Part shown: positions 9,121 through 18,853 of the stretch, piece by piece
Position numbering within the stretch: the stretch's first letter is position 1
How the letters are laid out: each line of letters begins with the position of its first letter
Source of the DNA: Lysobacter sp. Root916
GTDB lineage: Bacteria; Pseudomonadota; Gammaproteobacteria; Xanthomonadales; Xanthomonadaceae
Assembly: GCF_001429785.1 (NCBI RefSeq)
Contig: NZ_LMJF01000014.1
Location: forward strand, 221,565-285,564
DNA length: 64,000 nucleotides
Direction of reading: 5' to 3'
The notes under the pieces: model-generated
What the model was told of the DNA's origin: nothing
The model's database searches: none
The model's input: the letters and a program-made list of their open reading frames with translations, nothing else
Translations under genes and position numbers: made by a program

Positions 9121-10437
9121 ATGAAGCGTCCGCTGTCCGTCGCGTTGAGCTGCGCCCTGCTCGCCCTGCCGCTGGCCGCCAGCGCGCAATCGGCGCAACG
9201 TCCGGAGGTGCAGGCCGCGGCGGCCAAGGTGAAGGACCAGGTGATCGCCTGGCGGCGCGACTTCCACCAGCACCCCGAGCTGTCCAACCGCGAGGAACGC
9301 ACCGCGGCCAAGGTCGCCGAGCACCTGCGCGCGCTGGGCCTGAAGCCGCGCACCGGCATCGCCCGCCACGGCGTGGTCGCGATCATCCAGGGCGGCAAGC
9401 CCGGGCCCAAGCTCGCGCTGCGCGCCGACATGGACGCGCTGCCGGTGACCGAACAGGTCGACCTGCCGTTCGCGTCCAAGGTCACCACCCAGTTCAACGG
9501 CCAGACCACCGGCGTGATGCACGCCTGCGGCCACGACGCCCACACCGGCATCCTGCTCGGCGTGGCCGACGCGCTGGTGGCGATGAAGGACGAGCTGCCC
9601 GGCCAGGTGATGCTGGTGTTCCAGCCCTCCGAGGAAGGCGCGCCCGGCAACGAGGAAGGCGGCGCATCGCTGATGCTCAAGGAAGGCCTGTTCAAGGACT
9701 TCAAGCCCGATGCCATGTTCGGCCTGCACGTGTTCTCGACCCTGCAGGTCGGCCAGATCGGCGTGCGCCAGGGCCCGCTGATGGCGGCCTCGGACCGTTT
9801 CAGCATCAAGATCAAGGGCCGCCAGACCCACGGCTCGCGGCCCTGGGGCGGCATCGATCCCATCGTCGCCGCGGCCGACGTGATCGGCAGCGCGCAGACC
9901 ATCGTCAGCCGCCGCACCGACATCGCCAAGCTGCCGGCGGTGGTGACCTTCGGCGCGATCAAGGGCGGCATCCGCTACAACATCATTCCCGACGAAGTCG
10001 AAATGGTCGGCACCATCCGCACCTTCGACGAAGGCATGCGCGCGAAGATCTTCGCCGACCTGAAGAACGTCGCCGACCACGTCAGCGCCGCGCACGGCGC
10101 GACCGCGGTGTCGGCGGTGCCCGACAGCGAGGGCAATCCGGTCACTTACAACGATCCGGCCCTGACCGCGCGCATGCTGCCCAGCCTCAAGGCCGTGGCC
10201 GGCGACGCCAACGTGGTGGAGCCGTCGCTGCAGATGGGTGCGGAGGATTTCTCCTACTACGCCAAGGAAGTGCCGGCGATGTTCTTCTTCGTCGGCGCGA
10301 CCGAGAAGGGCGTGGACCCGGTGACGGCGCCCAGCAATCATTCGCCGCAGTTCAAGCTGGACGAGTCGTCCCTGGATTTGGGTTTGCGCGCGTTGTTGCA
10401 GGTGACGCTGGATTATTTGCATCAGCCCAAGGGTTGA
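9121..10437 (+). CDS. secreted M20-family amidohydrolase, copy 2
   Basis: A 438-residue paralogue of the preceding gene, with a signal peptide (residues 1-23, ending ASAQ) and the same metal motifs: ADMDALPV, MHACGHDAH with Cys136, His138 and His141, and QPSEEG. It differs mainly in the EGAPGNEEGGASLM insert region and the extreme ends. The longer frame open from 8962 was rejected because the ATG at 9121 begins a clean signal peptide. TAGGAT at about 9090 resembles a -10 box. The two enzymes are an old tandem duplication and may have split substrate ranges. Confidence 0.9.
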   Translation: MKRPLSVALSCALLALPLAASAQSAQRPEVQAAAAKVKDQVIAWRRDFHQHPELSNREERTAAKVAEHLRALGLKPRTGIARHGVVAIIQGGKPGPKLALRADMDALPVTEQVDLPFASKVTTQFNGQTTGVMHACGHDAHTGILLGVADALVAMKDELPGQVMLVFQPSEEGAPGNEEGGASLMLKEGLFKDFKPDAMFGLHVFSTLQVGQIGVRQGPLMAASDRFSIKIKGRQTHGSRPWGGIDPIVAAADVIGSAQTIVSRRTDIAKLPAVVTFGAIKGGIRYNIIPDEVEMVGTIRTFDEGMRAKIFADLKNVADHVSAAHGATAVSAVPDSEGNPVTYNDPALTARMLPSLKAVAGDANVVEPSLQMGAEDFSYYAKEVPAMFFFVGATEKGVDPVTAPSNHSPQFKLDESSLDLGLRALLQVTLDYLHQPKG

Positions 10438-10812
10438 ATGCCGCCGAGTTCGCGCGCTGTTTAGGCCCTCTCCCGCCTGTAGCCCCTCTCCCGCTTGTGG
10501 GGTGAGGGGCAGCGTTTGCGAGCCATTGGCTCGCGCAGCACCGAACGCCCGACCGCTGTGCGGTCGGGCCGGGGTGGGGGTTGGGGTGTGGGTTGGGGTG
10601 AGGCGTGGGCTTCAACCACAGGCGCTGCCCTCATCCGCCCTGCGGGCACCTTCTCCCGCACGCGGGAGAAGGGAGCAGCGGCGGGAGAAGGGAGCAGTGG
10701 CGGGAGAAGGGAGCGGCGGCGGGAGAAGGGAGCGGCGGCGGGAGAAGGGAGCGGCGAAAGAGGGAGCCGCAATAGTGGGAACCGCGAAGCTTCGCCGTCG
10801 ACGCGCCCCGCC
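10438..10812. other. 375-bp intergenic region of low-complexity repeats
   Basis: No gene is supported. It holds CCTCTCCCGC-type repeats (10467-10510), a perfect hairpin at 10547-10569 (arms GCCCGACCGC and GCGGTCGGGC, loop TGT), a CCTTCTCCCGC/GCGGGAGAAGG palindrome near 10650-10672, and the 19-bp tandem array below. Confidence 0.6.
10664..10758. repeat. 19-bp tandem repeat array, five units (VNTR)
   Basis: The unit GGGAGAAGGGAGCGGCGGC occurs five times in direct register at 10664, 10683, 10702, 10721 and 10740, with A/G and C/T variation at two positions and a degenerate end in the last unit. It lies just beyond the 3' end of the GST gene. Confidence 0.85.
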
Positions 10813-11451
10813 TCACAGCTCACCACCCGAATACGGGTCGATGTCGTACGCATACCGTTCCGCCAAGTGGCCAGGCTGCGCCTGCACGCGAGCGATCCAG
10901 GCACGGAACTGCGGGTAAGGCGCCAGATCCAAACCCGCGTCCTCAGCCCGGCTCGCATACGCATACAGGGCGATATCCGCGATGCTGTAATCCTCGCCGG
11001 CCGCGAACGGGCGCTGCGCGAACTCCGATTCCAGGATCCCCAGCGCGCGCAAGGCCGCGCCGCGCTTGGCTTCGATCAAGGCCGGCGCGCGCTGCGGCAG
11101 CTTGCCGGTCAGGGTCCAGTAGCGCAGCGAGCCGATGCTCATCTCCACGTACTGCTGCTCGAACGACAGCCACTGCCGCACCTTGGCCTGCGCGAACGCG
11201 TCGCCGGGCAGATAGGCCGAACCCTGCGCCAGGTAGTCGAGGATGGCGTTGGACTCGGCCAGCACGCGCCCGTCCTCGAGCTCGATCGCCGGCACCGCGC
11301 CGGTCGGGTTGATGCGGCGGTAGTCGTCGCGGCGGCCCTCGCCCTCGAAGATGCTGACGATGCGCGTGCGGTAGGGGCGCTGCAGGTGCTGCAACAGCTG
11401 GCGGATCTTCCAGGCGTTCTGCGAGGGCAGGTAGTCGTAGAGGGTGAGCAT
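10813..11451 (-). CDS. glutathione S-transferase family protein
   Basis: A 212-residue two-domain GST. The thioredoxin-like N-terminal domain (1-80) opens MLTLYDYLPSQNAWK and carries the glutathione-binding GAVPAIELEDGRVLAESNAI. The helical C-terminal domain includes DYSIADIALYAYASRAED. An 87-codon upstream extension of the frame (to 11712) overlaps queF antisense and lacks family similarity, so the ATG at 11451 was chosen. It is probably a cytoplasmic conjugating or isomerising enzyme of unknown substrate. It is divergent from queF with a 111-bp gap. Confidence 0.88.
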   Translation of the reverse strand: MLTLYDYLPSQNAWKIRQLLQHLQRPYRTRIVSIFEGEGRRDDYRRINPTGAVPAIELEDGRVLAESNAILDYLAQGSAYLPGDAFAQAKVRQWLSFEQQYVEMSIGSLRYWTLTGKLPQRAPALIEAKRGAALRALGILESEFAQRPFAAGEDYSIADIALYAYASRAEDAGLDLAPYPQFRAWIARVQAQPGHLAERYAYDIDPYSGGEL

Positions 11452-11550
11452 GGCGCGGGCTCCAGGGGCGATGGCGCCAGTCTCGGCCGCCGCGTACGGG
11501 CGCGATATCCGATTCTTGCGGCGGCGAGGGGGCCGCGCGCGGCATGCGGG

Positions 11551-11556
11551 TAAAAT
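11551..11556 (+). promoter_or_regulatory. probable -10 box of queF (TAAAAT)
   Basis: TAAAAT in an otherwise GC-rich stretch ends 6 bp before the queF ATG, with no ribosome site between. This spacing suggests a leaderless or nearly leaderless transcript. Confidence 0.4.
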
Positions 11557-11562
11557 GCGCGC

Positions 11563-12369
11563 ATGACCCAAGAACTCCCCCTCGGCCGCCACGTCGACTA
11601 CCCGCGCGAGTACGACCCCTCGCTGCTGTTCCCGATCGCGCGCGCGCTCGGCCGCTCGCACATCGGCCTGTCCGATCAGGCCCTGCCCTTCGTCGGCCTG
11701 GACCGCTGGCATGCCTACGAGCTGAGCTGGCTGGACCCGCGCGGCAAGCCCTGCATGGCCACCGCCACCCTGACCGTGCCGGCCGATTCGCCCAACCTGG
11801 TGGAGTCCAAGTCGCTCAAGCTCTACCTAAACTCCTACAACGCCTCCCGCTTCGACAGCGCCGAGGCGGTGCGCGCGCGCATCGTCGCCGACCTGAGCGC
11901 ATCGGCTGGCGCCCCGGTCGAGGTCGTCTTCGGCCTGCCGCCGGTACGCGAGGCCCAGGCCGTATCGCTGGACGATCTGGACGTGGCGATCGACGACTAC
12001 GGCCCGCCCAACGCCGCCCATCTGGCCGCCGACCCGGCCATGGTCGTCGAGGAGACCCTGAGCAGCGGCCTGCTGAAGTCCAACTGCCCGGTCACCGGCC
12101 AGCCCGACTGGGCGCGCGTGGACATCGCCTATCGCGGACCGCGCCTGGACCGGGCCGGGCTGCTGCGCTATCTGGTCTCGTTCCGCGACCACGCCGAGTT
12201 CCACGAACAATGCGTGGAGCGGATCTTCGCCGACCTGCTGCGCCTGGCCGCCCCGCAGGCCCTGTCGGTGGAGGCGCGCTACACCCGCCGCGGCGGCCTG
12301 GACATCAACCCCTGGCGGGCCACGGCGGGTTTTTTGCGCCCACAGGCACACCGCGATGAACGTCAATAA
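11563..12369 (+). CDS. queF: NADPH-dependent 7-cyano-7-deazaguanine reductase QueF
   Basis: A 268-residue bimodular (type II, E. coli-like) QueF. It reduces preQ0 nitrile to preQ1 amine with NADPH in queuosine biosynthesis. The catalytic Cys175 lies in [11 protein letters not shown], with Asp182 in the same motif. The N-terminal half carries the QueF signature [13 protein letters not shown] (81-93), and FHEQ (213-216) supplies the substrate-recognition Glu. Length agrees with the family. No other queuosine gene is adjacent. Confidence 0.95.
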   Translation: MTQELPLGRHVDYPREYDPSLLFPIARALGRSHIGLSDQALPFVGLDRWHAYELSWLDPRGKPCMATATLTVPADSPNLVESKSLKLYLNSYNASRFDSAEAVRARIVADLSASAGAPVEVVFGLPPVREAQAVSLDDLDVAIDDYGPPNAAHLAADPAMVVEETLSSGLLKSNCPVTGQPDWARVDIAYRGPRLDRAGLLRYLVSFRDHAEFHEQCVERIFADLLRLAAPQALSVEARYTRRGGLDINPWRATAGFLRPQAHRDERQ

Positions 12370-12461
12370 GACCGGCCCCTGACGTTCACACGGACGCAAT
12401 GCCTTTTTAACAATCGGCATGTCATCGTGCTTTCGCCAATTCGGCAGGAGCACGTAAACCC

Positions 12462-12779
12462 ATGACTACCCCGGACAAGAAAGCCGATTTCTCCGACGTG
12501 CAGAGCAGCGTCGACAGCACCGAGCAGGTAACCCAGCGGGCCGACTTCAGCGACGTCCAATCCTCGGTTAGCTCCACCGAAGACATCACGTCGTCGACGG
12601 CGCCCACGGATCAGACCTACACGGTGGAAAAGGGCGACACGCTGTCGCACATCGCCAAGCAGTTCTACGGCAAGGCGAACAAGTGGAACGCGATCTTCGA
12701 GGCCAATCGCGACCAGCTCGACGATCCCGACAAGATCAAGCCCGGTCAGGTGCTGAAGATCCCCGCGATCGAAGATTGA
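12462..12779 (+). CDS. small LysM-domain protein with internal repeat
   Basis: A 105-residue protein with a C-terminal LysM domain (about 53-100, starting [18 protein letters not shown] and ending PGQVLKIP), the fold that binds peptidoglycan glycan. The N-terminal half has [10 protein letters not shown] twice (8-17 and 27-36), each followed by an S-T-E motif, with no signal peptide. It resembles the LysM half of YgaU/Kbp-type proteins but has no BON domain. AGGAG lies 12 bp before the ATG. The next gene, 80 bp downstream, is a lipoprotein. Confidence 0.85.
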   Translation: MTTPDKKADFSDVQSSVDSTEQVTQRADFSDVQSSVSSTEDITSSTAPTDQTYTVEKGDTLSHIAKQFYGKANKWNAIFEANRDQLDDPDKIKPGQVLKIPAIED

Positions 12780-12859
12780 TTCCTACGACAGATCCGCCGG
12801 GAGCCACGAACTCCGGGCGCGGTCGAATGCCTGTTCGCACCTATTCCAGGAGAAACACC

Positions 12860-13357
12860 ATGATGATCCGTAACCGCATGCACTACGCCCTGGCCGCCGC
12901 TCTGGTGGCCTCGCTGGCCCTGGCCGGCTGCAAGAAGAAGGAAGAACCCGTAGCCGTGACCCCGCCGCCGGCCGCCGAGCCGGTCGCGCCGACCCCGGCG
13001 CCGGCGCCGATGGCCGCCACCGCGGCCGTCGCCAGCGTCGACCTGGGCAGCGCCGTGGGCGCCGACAAGAAGGTCACCGCGCCGGCGACCACCTTCAAGC
13101 CGAAGGACACGATCTACGTCGCCATCTCCACGTCCACCTCCGACCCGGCCGCGACCGTGCCGGCGAAGCTGGGCGCGAAGTGGACCTTCCAGGACGGCCA
13201 GACCGTGAAGGACGACAGCGCCGACGCTCAGCTGATGGGCCCCGGCGTGACCAACTTCAGCATCAACAGCCCGAAGGGTTTCCCGACCGGCAAGTACAAG
13301 GTCGACGTGTCGCTGGACGGCGCCGTGGTCCAGTCGAAGGAATTCGAGGTCAAGTAA
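12860..13357 (+). CDS. hypothetical lipoprotein, Pro/Ala-rich linker and beta domain
   Basis: A 165-residue protein. Residues 1-23 form a lipoprotein signal peptide with lipobox LAGC followed by KKKEE. A Pro-Ala linker (about 33-55) leads to a domain with ATTFKPKDTIYVAIST, LGAKWTFQDG, GVTNFSINSPKGFPTGKYKV and VQSKEFEVK, which looks like an immunoglobulin-like beta sandwich. I recognise no named family. The Asp at +6 and Lys at +2 do not give a clear Lol-avoidance signal, so outer-membrane anchoring is likely. AGGAGAAACACC precedes the ATG, and a strong terminator follows at 13389. Confidence 0.8.
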   Translation: MMIRNRMHYALAAALVASLALAGCKKKEEPVAVTPPPAAEPVAPTPAPAPMAATAAVASVDLGSAVGADKKVTAPATTFKPKDTIYVAISTSTSDPAATVPAKLGAKWTFQDGQTVKDDSADAQLMGPGVTNFSINSPKGFPTGKYKVDVSLDGAVVQSKEFEVK

Positions 13358-13388
13358 CTCTCTCCCCGCCTGATGGGCGGGCAAGCCC

Positions 13389-13422
13389 GGGCGCGGTTCC
13401 TCGAGGACCGCGCCCTTTTTTT
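13389..13422 (+). terminator. intrinsic terminator after the lipoprotein gene
   Basis: A GC-rich hairpin (GGGCGCGGT / ACCGCGCCC arms) is followed directly by seven T. It lies 32 bp after the lipoprotein stop and separates it from the convergent YchJ-like gene. Confidence 0.92.
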
Positions 13423-13446
13423 GTCCGCGATTCCGGCAGCCGGCGC

Positions 13447-13824
13447 TCAGCCGCCCGGGAACTCGCCGTCCAGGTAGTACCAGCGGCCGTCCTCGCGCAC
13501 GAAACGGCTGACTTCGTGCAGGCGCACCGCCGAGCCGCCGCCGACCCGGTAGCGGGCGACGAACTCGACCGTGGCGCGGTCGCCGTCGGCGCCGTGCCGC
13601 TTCACCGTCAGCCCCAGCCAGCGCGTGGCGGCGGGATCCAAGGCCAGTTCGGCCGGGCGCGTGCTCGGGTGCCAGGTCGCCAGGACGTAGTCGCGCAGGC
13701 CCAGCACGTAGGCGCTGTAGCGCGAACGCATCAGGGCCTGGGCGTCGGCGGCCGCAACGCCCGCGTGCAGCGGCCCGCAGCAGGCGGCGTAAGGGCGGGC
13801 GGGGTCGCAGGGGCAGGCGGACAT
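13447..13824 (-). CDS. YchJ-family protein (UPF0225, SEC-C-like)
   Basis: A 125-residue YchJ-like protein. The N-terminal [15 protein letters not shown] is the SEC-C-type Cys cluster expected to bind zinc. It is followed by [23 protein letters not shown], the family's core helix, and an NTF2-like beta sheet ending [12 protein letters not shown]. The function of the family is not established. The gene faces away from another SEC-C protein starting at 13938. Confidence 0.9.
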   Translation of the reverse strand: MSACPCDPARPYAACCGPLHAGVAAADAQALMRSRYSAYVLGLRDYVLATWHPSTRPAELALDPAATRWLGLTVKRHGADGDRATVEFVARYRVGGGSAVRLHEVSRFVREDGRWYYLDGEFPGG

Positions 13825-13937
13825 GCGGGCTTTCCGGGTCGGTCGGCCGCGAAAACCGCGGCCGGGAGGCGAATTCTCGGCGAGCGCACGCCGCTGCGAC
13901 TACCATGCGCGTCCCGAACCCCGCTGCGCGACCTGCC

Positions 13938-14645
13938 ATGAAACCGCCCGCCTACCTCGACGACGCCCAGATCGAACGCCTCGCCGACCTGCTCGACCAA
14001 CGCGCCGTCCCGTTCAAGGGCTTCAATCTGGAGGCGCTGGACGGCTTCCTGTCGGCGCTGGTGGTCGCGCCGGAGGCCGTGCCGGCGACCGAATGGCAGC
14101 CCGTGGTCTGGGGCGGCAACCCGCCGCGCTGGAGCGACGAGGCCGAGGCGGCTCAGGTCGAGGCGCTGTTGCAGGGCCACTGGAACATGGCCTCCGCGCG
14201 CGTGCGCCACGGCGACGACGACCTGCCCGACCACCTGGCGCCGCTGCTGTGGCTGCCCGAGGACGTGGAAGTCGACCAGGGCGACGACCTCGACGTCGGC
14301 CGCGACTGGGCCTTCGGCTTCTTCCGCGGCGTCGAACTGCGCGAAACCGCGTGGGAAGGCTGGCTGGACGAGAACGACTGGATGGACGAGATCTTCGTCC
14401 TGTTCGACCGCCTGGCCAGTGGCGAAGTGCTGGGCGAGGACCCGGAAGCGCCGGGCACGCCGATCAGCTACCGCGAGCGCCTGGAGATCGTCTCCAGCCT
14501 GCCCGGCATGCTGGCCGACCTGCACCACCACCGCATCGAAGCCCTGACCCCGCGCGAGCCGCTGCGCCGCGCCGACACCCCGGACCGCAACGACGCGTGT
14601 TCTTGCGGGAGTGGGAAGAAGTACAAGAAGTGCTGCGGGGCTTGA
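13938..14645 (+). CDS. UPF0149/YecA-family protein with C-terminal SEC-C motif
   Basis: A 235-residue protein. Residues about 1-190 match the YecA/UPF0149 all-helical fold ([37 protein letters not shown]). The last 20 residues hold the zinc-binding SEC-C motif [14 protein letters not shown]. An in-frame ATG at 13905 would add 11 residues without conservation, so the start at 13938 is preferred; no clear ribosome site is seen for either. The molecular role is unknown in this family. Confidence 0.88.
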   Translation: MKPPAYLDDAQIERLADLLDQRAVPFKGFNLEALDGFLSALVVAPEAVPATEWQPVVWGGNPPRWSDEAEAAQVEALLQGHWNMASARVRHGDDDLPDHLAPLLWLPEDVEVDQGDDLDVGRDWAFGFFRGVELRETAWEGWLDENDWMDEIFVLFDRLASGEVLGEDPEAPGTPISYRERLEIVSSLPGMLADLHHHRIEALTPREPLRRADTPDRNDACSCGSGKKYKKCCGA

Positions 14646-14793
14646 GCCGGTAGCGCCGTTTGCGCGCTGCGGCAGGCAAGCGTCGGGCGTCGTTCCCGCT
14701 CAGGCGGGAATGACGCGCCAAACAAGCGCGCGAGCGACTCCGTCGCTTGCTTGATCCACCGCACTCCTCGTAACCCCTCTCCGCGCTTCCACC

Positions 14794-15165
14794 ATGCAGA
14801 GCCCCTCCCACCCCTGCCTCAGCTGCGGCGCCTGCTGCGCCCACTTCCGCGTCGCCCTGCACTGGAGCGAAACCGACGCCTTCGATGCCAAGGGCACACC
14901 GGCCGAGTTGACCGAAACGCTGGACGCCCACCGCGTCGCGATGCGCGGCACCTACGGCGGTCGCAGCCTGCGCTGTATCGCGCTGCAAGGCGATATCGGC
15001 GTGTCCGCACACTGCGGCGTCTACGCGCAGCGACCGTCGCCCTGTCGCGAACTGCAAGCAGCATGGGAGTACGGCGAACCTAGCCCGCAATGCGACAAAG
15101 CGCGCATCGCCTATGGCTTGGCTCCTCTGACGCCGGAACAATGGTCGCAACAGCAAGCCCGCTAG
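14794..15165 (+). CDS. YkgJ-family cysteine cluster protein
   Basis: A 123-residue protein of the YkgJ (CxxCxxCC) family. CLSCGACC at residues 8-15 and later single Cys residues (SAHCGVYAQRPSPCREL, QCDKAR) are the conserved metal-binding positions. Members are predicted to hold zinc or an iron-sulfur centre; the function is not known. It is the third Cys-cluster protein in 1.7 kb. Confidence 0.88.
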   Translation: MQSPSHPCLSCGACCAHFRVALHWSETDAFDAKGTPAELTETLDAHRVAMRGTYGGRSLRCIALQGDIGVSAHCGVYAQRPSPCRELQAAWEYGEPSPQCDKARIAYGLAPLTPEQWSQQQAR

Positions 15166-15207
15166 CGCTTGCAGTGGCGCCAACCCTACGACTCGAGCCG
15201 ATCGCAA

Positions 15208-15696
15208 CTAGCGAGCCGACCGAACGAAGTACAGCTGCTTGTGCCCTTTGGCCTCGTACTGCGCGCGTATCCTCTCGGCCGCTTCGGGCTGTTGATAACG
15301 CTCGATCAGGAACTCGTTTCCGTTGTCGTCCAAACGGTACAGCAACCACCGCGCCAGCCCCAGCACCGGACTGACCCAAGGCAAGTCGGCTTCCGACAGC
15401 GCCATCGCCGTCAGGATCTCGATCAGGTCCAAACGCGTGTCGGGCGATGTACCCGCTACGGAAATACTGACCCGCTGCGCGGCGTCAGGCCCATGCGGAT
15501 GGGCCTGCGCAAGACAAACGCAATTGCCTAGCGCGAGCACGGCGCCACGGACCCGTCCCAGGCCCGGCTCCTCGAATTCCTCCAGCGTGAGTTGCCACTT
15601 CGCGGCGAACTCATCCCCCCTCCAGGGCAGAACGCAGACAGGAATCGCGGCTACCGTTTCATGCCATCGCGCGTTGTCTACCCGAATCACACTCAT
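15208..15696 (-). CDS. hypothetical protein, coupled to the DUF4288 gene
   Basis: A 162-residue cytoplasmic protein of no family I can name. The C-terminus carries YRLDDNGNEFLIERYQQPEA and then EAKGHKQLYFVR, a compact beta-alpha-beta segment seen at the ends of several small proteins. The frame can be opened by TTG at 15741, overlapping the upstream gene by 11 bp, but the ATG at 15696 has CGGAG at a usable distance and was chosen. It follows the DUF4288 gene on the same strand with a gap of only 34 bp, so the two form an operon. Its composition is less GC-rich than its neighbours. Confidence 0.7.
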   Translation of the reverse strand: MSVIRVDNARWHETVAAIPVCVLPWRGDEFAAKWQLTLEEFEEPGLGRVRGAVLALGNCVCLAQAHPHGPDAAQRVSISVAGTSPDTRLDLIEILTAMALSEADLPWVSPVLGLARWLLYRLDDNGNEFLIERYQQPEAAERIRAQYEAKGHKQLYFVRSAR

Positions 15697-15730
15697 GCTT
15701 CGCTGGCTCCGACTTGCATTCGCGTCGATG

Positions 15731-16135
15731 TCAGATTCCAAGGCGGATCGCGGAAAGCTTGTGGTCCGGCGGAATCAGGTCCGCCGCGCGCTCCATGGGA
15801 AGCTTGCGCGTGGTGATGTCGTACCAGACCTCATCGGCATCGCATTCGTCGCCCAAATGCATCAGGTCGAGCACGCCCACGAACTCGAAATGGATCGGGT
15901 TTCCGTCGCTATTGCGAGACTGCCGCTTGGCCGACCGGCCTCGCTGCTTGGCATACGCCAGCGCCTTACGCGCGGTCGCGGCACGAAACACGATGATCCG
16001 CTCTTCGCAGGTGCGCATCACACCCGGGGCGCCGTCGACCATCACACGAAACTGAAACAGCAACTTCGCGGCAAAACGTTCGCCAGCCTCGATCCCGGTC
16101 GTGCCAGATTCGACTGCCTCTTTCGCGCTGCTCAT
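15731..16135 (-). CDS. DUF4288-family protein
   Basis: A 134-residue protein with the DUF4288 pattern: FQFRVMVDGAPGVMRTCEER, then IIVFRAATARKALAYAKQRG, and HFEFVGVLDLMHLGDECDAD followed by EVWYDI. Family members are small cytoplasmic proteins of unknown function; some lie beside toxin or secretion genes. AGGAGG is 4 bp before the ATG at 16135, a strong ribosome site. It is the first gene of a two-gene operon with the unknown ORF ending at 15208. Confidence 0.8.
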   Translation of the reverse strand: MSSAKEAVESGTTGIEAGERFAAKLLFQFRVMVDGAPGVMRTCEERIIVFRAATARKALAYAKQRGRSAKRQSRNSDGNPIHFEFVGVLDLMHLGDECDADEVWYDITTRKLPMERAADLIPPDHKLSAIRLGI

Positions 16136-16363
16136 CGGACCTCCTGACGCCGCTCACCGGGCCGTCAACACCTGAGCCCGGGAACCAGCCCCCAGGCACG
16201 GAATGCATCATTCCACATCGAACGGTCCCGATGCCGCCTCGGCCTTTGCCACGCCCCGCCCGAACCGCGACAATGGCGGGCCGGATCGCAGCGCCATCGC
16301 GACCCGCCAGAACCCTGCTTCGCCCATGCGCTTGCGCACGGGACGGCCCCACTGGAGATCGTA

Positions 16364-17692
<1,329 letters not shown>

Positions 17693-17718
17693 GGCGGCGA
17701 CGCTGGCATCGGTTTATG

Positions 17719-17747
17719 ACAAAGGGCGCTACGGCGCCCTTTGTTTT
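17719..17747 (+). terminator. intrinsic terminator of icd
   Basis: An 11-bp perfect stem (ACAAAGGGCGC / GCGCCCTTTGT) with a four-base loop TACG, followed by T residues. It lies 26 bp after the icd stop. Confidence 0.9.
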
Positions 17748-17887
17748 GGCCGAGTCCCGAATGGATTGGCGCGTTCAGGCAAGTGAAATCGCGCGCCGCG
17801 GCGCCCCCTCACTTGATAGGCCCGCGGAAAGCTGGCAGTTTCCTCGCGACGAGCACCGCCTCGCGCCCGCACAGGAAAGGATTTCCG

Positions 17888-18853
17888 ATGGCCGACCCGA
17901 CCCCCGTACTGCCCTACGACGCGTCCCACCCCGATCACGCCCGCTATCAGAAAGTCTTCGACGGCGTGAAAGCCACCGGGCAGTGGAACGACGCCGAATC
18001 CCGCAACGTCGCCGCCGGGCTGTACGACCAGCTCAAGCGCAACCCGCAAATGGGCGACTTCGATCGCATCGTGGTCGGCAAGCCCGATGCCGCCGTGCCC
18101 TCGGTGTTCGCGATGAAGGGCGCCGGCACGCCGCCCGACGCGCAGCCTTGGGTCAGCGTGCCGACCGCGATGGCCAAGACCAGCGCCGACCAGACCCTGA
18201 GCGCCTACGCGCACACGCCGCAGGTCGGCAAGGACGGTTACCTCACCGATCCGGGCATCACCAAGCAGCCGATCGCGGCGCTGGAGAAGGGAACGCTCAA
18301 GGACGTCCACGCGGTGGTCATGCACCGCACCGAGGGCTCGACCGCGCAAGGCGCGTTGAACTCGTTCAAGACCGGCACCGGCACCCACTTCCTGATCGAC
18401 AAGGACGGCACGATCTACCAGACCGCCAGCCTCAATCAGCAGACCCAGCACGTGGGCAAGATACGCGGCCGCTGCGTCGAAGAAGGCAACTGCTCGAAGG
18501 AAGAGAAGGCGTTCTTCGACAAGACCGGCTGGAACCCGAAGGCGATCCACGATCACGAGAAGGCCAAGCCCTATCCGGACCGTTTCCCGATGAACTCCGA
18601 CAGCGTCGGCATCGAGGTGGTCGGTAGCTACAACAGCAAGACCAAGACCTGGGACGCGCCGACGCCCGAGCAGACCGCGTCGATCAACAAGCTGGTGGGC
18701 ACGCTGCAAAAGGAATACGGGCTCAATGACAAAGACGTCTACAAACACGATGCCATCTCGTACAAGACCCTGGGCGAGGGCGCGGATCTGTATGTGCCTG
18801 GCAATCGCACTCCCCCTCCTACCGTCGTGCAGCCATCCGGGCCCACCCGCTAA
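17888..18853 (+). CDS. N-acetylmuramoyl-L-alanine amidase with N-terminal XVIPCD-like domain; candidate T4SS effector
   Basis: A 321-residue protein without a signal peptide. Residues about 130-310 are an Amidase_2 domain: His146 in VVMHRT, THFLIDKDGTIYQ (166-178), SVGIEVVG (239-246) and His287 in YKHDAISYKTLG are zinc-site and catalytic positions. Such enzymes cut the sugar-peptide bond of peptidoglycan. Residues about 8-105 resemble XVIPCD, the signal that binds VirD4 in the Xanthomonadales type IV killing system: HPDHARYQKV, GDFDRIVV, SVFAMKGAG, and VPTAMAKTSADQT match its order. XVIPCD is normally C-terminal. ATG at 17888 has AGGA upstream. The next gene encodes a lipoprotein, as expected of the effector's inhibitor. 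The XVIPCD call is from memory of the motifs. Confidence 0.8.
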   Translation: MADPTPVLPYDASHPDHARYQKVFDGVKATGQWNDAESRNVAAGLYDQLKRNPQMGDFDRIVVGKPDAAVPSVFAMKGAGTPPDAQPWVSVPTAMAKTSADQTLSAYAHTPQVGKDGYLTDPGITKQPIAALEKGTLKDVHAVVMHRTEGSTAQGALNSFKTGTGTHFLIDKDGTIYQTASLNQQTQHVGKIRGRCVEEGNCSKEEKAFFDKTGWNPKAIHDHEKAKPYPDRFPMNSDSVGIEVVGSYNSKTKTWDAPTPEQTASINKLVGTLQKEYGLNDKDVYKHDAISYKTLGEGADLYVPGNRTPPPTVVQPSGPTR

